DNA from: Actinomycetota bacterium
Lineage (GTDB): Bacteria > Actinomycetota > Coriobacteriia > Coriobacteriales > RUG844
Assembly: GCA_013335845.1 (NCBI GenBank)
Contig: JAAXUU010000067.1
Span: forward strand, 1-6,952
DNA: 6,952 nucleotides
Reading direction: 5' to 3'
The first letter of the stretch is position 1; each line of letters opens with the position of its first letter. Positions 6,321-6,952 of the stretch are shown piece by piece. Both the position numbers and the translations under genes were made by a program. The notes under the pieces are model-generated. The model made no database searches, was not told where the DNA came from, and saw only the letters and a program-made list of their open reading frames with translations.

Positions 6321-6349
6321 TTGAACGTCTCCTGATCTAGGAATACCAT
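6321..6349 (+). promoter_or_regulatory. Possible promoter for the second MFS gene
   Basis: TTGAAC (6321-6326) and TACCAT (6344-6349) are 17 bases apart, each matching the sigma-70 consensus at 4 of 6 positions. Transcription from here would give a leader of about 85 bases. It is the best pair I found between the tandem repeat and the MFS start, but it is weak. Confidence 0.3.
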
Positions 6350-6441
6350 GGGTACAAAGTGTTGTTCAAATTCAGTTTGTGTAACTCGGGTAAGTCAGGC
6401 TATCGAGTATGGCGGCCGGCACGCGCTATCATGGGGAACAA

Positions 6442-6952
6442 ATGGAGCGAAAAGAAAAACTGTGGAGCTTTGAGTTCATCTATCTGTTGATTATCGCAAC
6501 GGTGGTCTCTACGAGTTTCTATATGACCATGCCCATCATCGCAAAATATTCCATGATGCTGGGGGCCTCCCTTTCATTGGCCGGTGTCATCGCCGGTCTA
6601 TTCTCGCTTACAGCTCTCTTGATTCGGCCTATCGGAGGGTTTATCTCGGATCGATTCTCGAAAAAATATATCATAGTTTGCTCCACCTTCCTTATGTGCA
6701 TAGCGGCGTTGGGGTGTTCCGTTTCGGACCATATATATTCCCTTATCATATTCCGTCTTCTACATGGTGTCGGATTCGCGATTAACAGTACGGCTACGAT
6801 TACTCTTGTCAGTGAAAAACTACCGCTGAAAAGGCTCGGCGAAGGTATCGGATGGTTCGGTATTTCGTTTATCGTGGCTGCAGCGATCGGTCCCGGTATC
6901 GGTGCCGTAATCGGTTCCGAGTTCGGATACCATGAAGCTGACGTGGTATCCG
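6442..6952 (+). CDS. MFS transporter, N-terminal part (3' truncated by window edge)
   Basis: The frame starts at ATG 6442, with GGGGA (6433-6437) a few bases upstream as ribosome site, and stays open for 170 codons to the right edge. The protein starts MERKEKLWSFEF and then shows about five membrane helices. A clean motif A lies between TM2 and TM3: RPIGGFISDRFSKK with Asp70-Arg71. FRLLHGVGFAINS follows in TM4 with the conserved arginine-glycine spacing. TM5 has a glycine-rich AAAIGPGIGAVIG, resembling the antiporter motif C (GxxxGPxxGG). Such features point to a DHA1-type drug/H+ antiporter-like exporter, clearly unlike the first MFS protein (2060-3304), whose motif A is degenerate. Substrate and C-terminal half are unknown. 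It appears to be separately transcribed. Confidence 0.88.
   Translation, partial: MERKEKLWSFEFIYLLIIATVVSTSFYMTMPIIAKYSMMLGASLSLAGVIAGLFSLTALLIRPIGGFISDRFSKKYIIVCSTFLMCIAALGCSVSDHIYSLIIFRLLHGVGFAINSTATITLVSEKLPLKRLGEGIGWFGISFIVAAAIGPGIGAVIGSEFGYHEADVVS

Overview
The window looks like chromosomal DNA of an anaerobic actinobacterium of the Coriobacteriia, most likely Eggerthellaceae-like. This is inferred from gene content: a small two-cluster Fe-S partner of a molybdenum oxidoreductase, an MFS permease, and a LuxR regulator whose N-terminus is a whole polytopic membrane domain, an arrangement typical of Eggerthella, Gordonibacter and Slackia. Base composition is moderate, not the high GC of Eggerthella lenta, so a lower-GC relative or an uncultured lineage is possible. 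No rRNA, tRNA, CRISPR array or insertion sequence was found.

Layout. Positions 2-301 hold the C-terminal part of a small 2x[4Fe-4S] protein; its catalytic partner should lie off the left edge. A 13-bp hairpin follows, then an MmgE/PrpD-family hydratase/decarboxylase-like enzyme (372-1748, TTG start). A gap of about 310 bases with several inverted repeats leads to an MFS transporter (2060-3304), closed by a strong intrinsic terminator (3362-3396). Next is a 12-TM LuxR-type regulator (about 3537-4934). It converges on a minus-strand CadD-like membrane protein (4949-5563). Divergent from that is a pyridoxamine-5'-phosphate-oxidase-like split-barrel flavoprotein (5754-6164) with its own promoter and terminator. 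A short tandem repeat and a non-coding stretch precede the start of a second MFS transporter (6442 to the right edge).

How the parts may work together (inference). The left half, 2-4934, reads as a substrate-inducible small-molecule module: redox enzyme with Fe-S partner, a PrpD-family enzyme for an organic acid, a permease, and a membrane-embedded LuxR protein that could sense the substrate and switch the module on. This parallels the inducible dehydroxylase and reductase loci of gut Eggerthellaceae, but the substrate cannot be read from sequence. The right half (CadD-like protein, PPOX protein, second MFS) looks like independent single-gene units.
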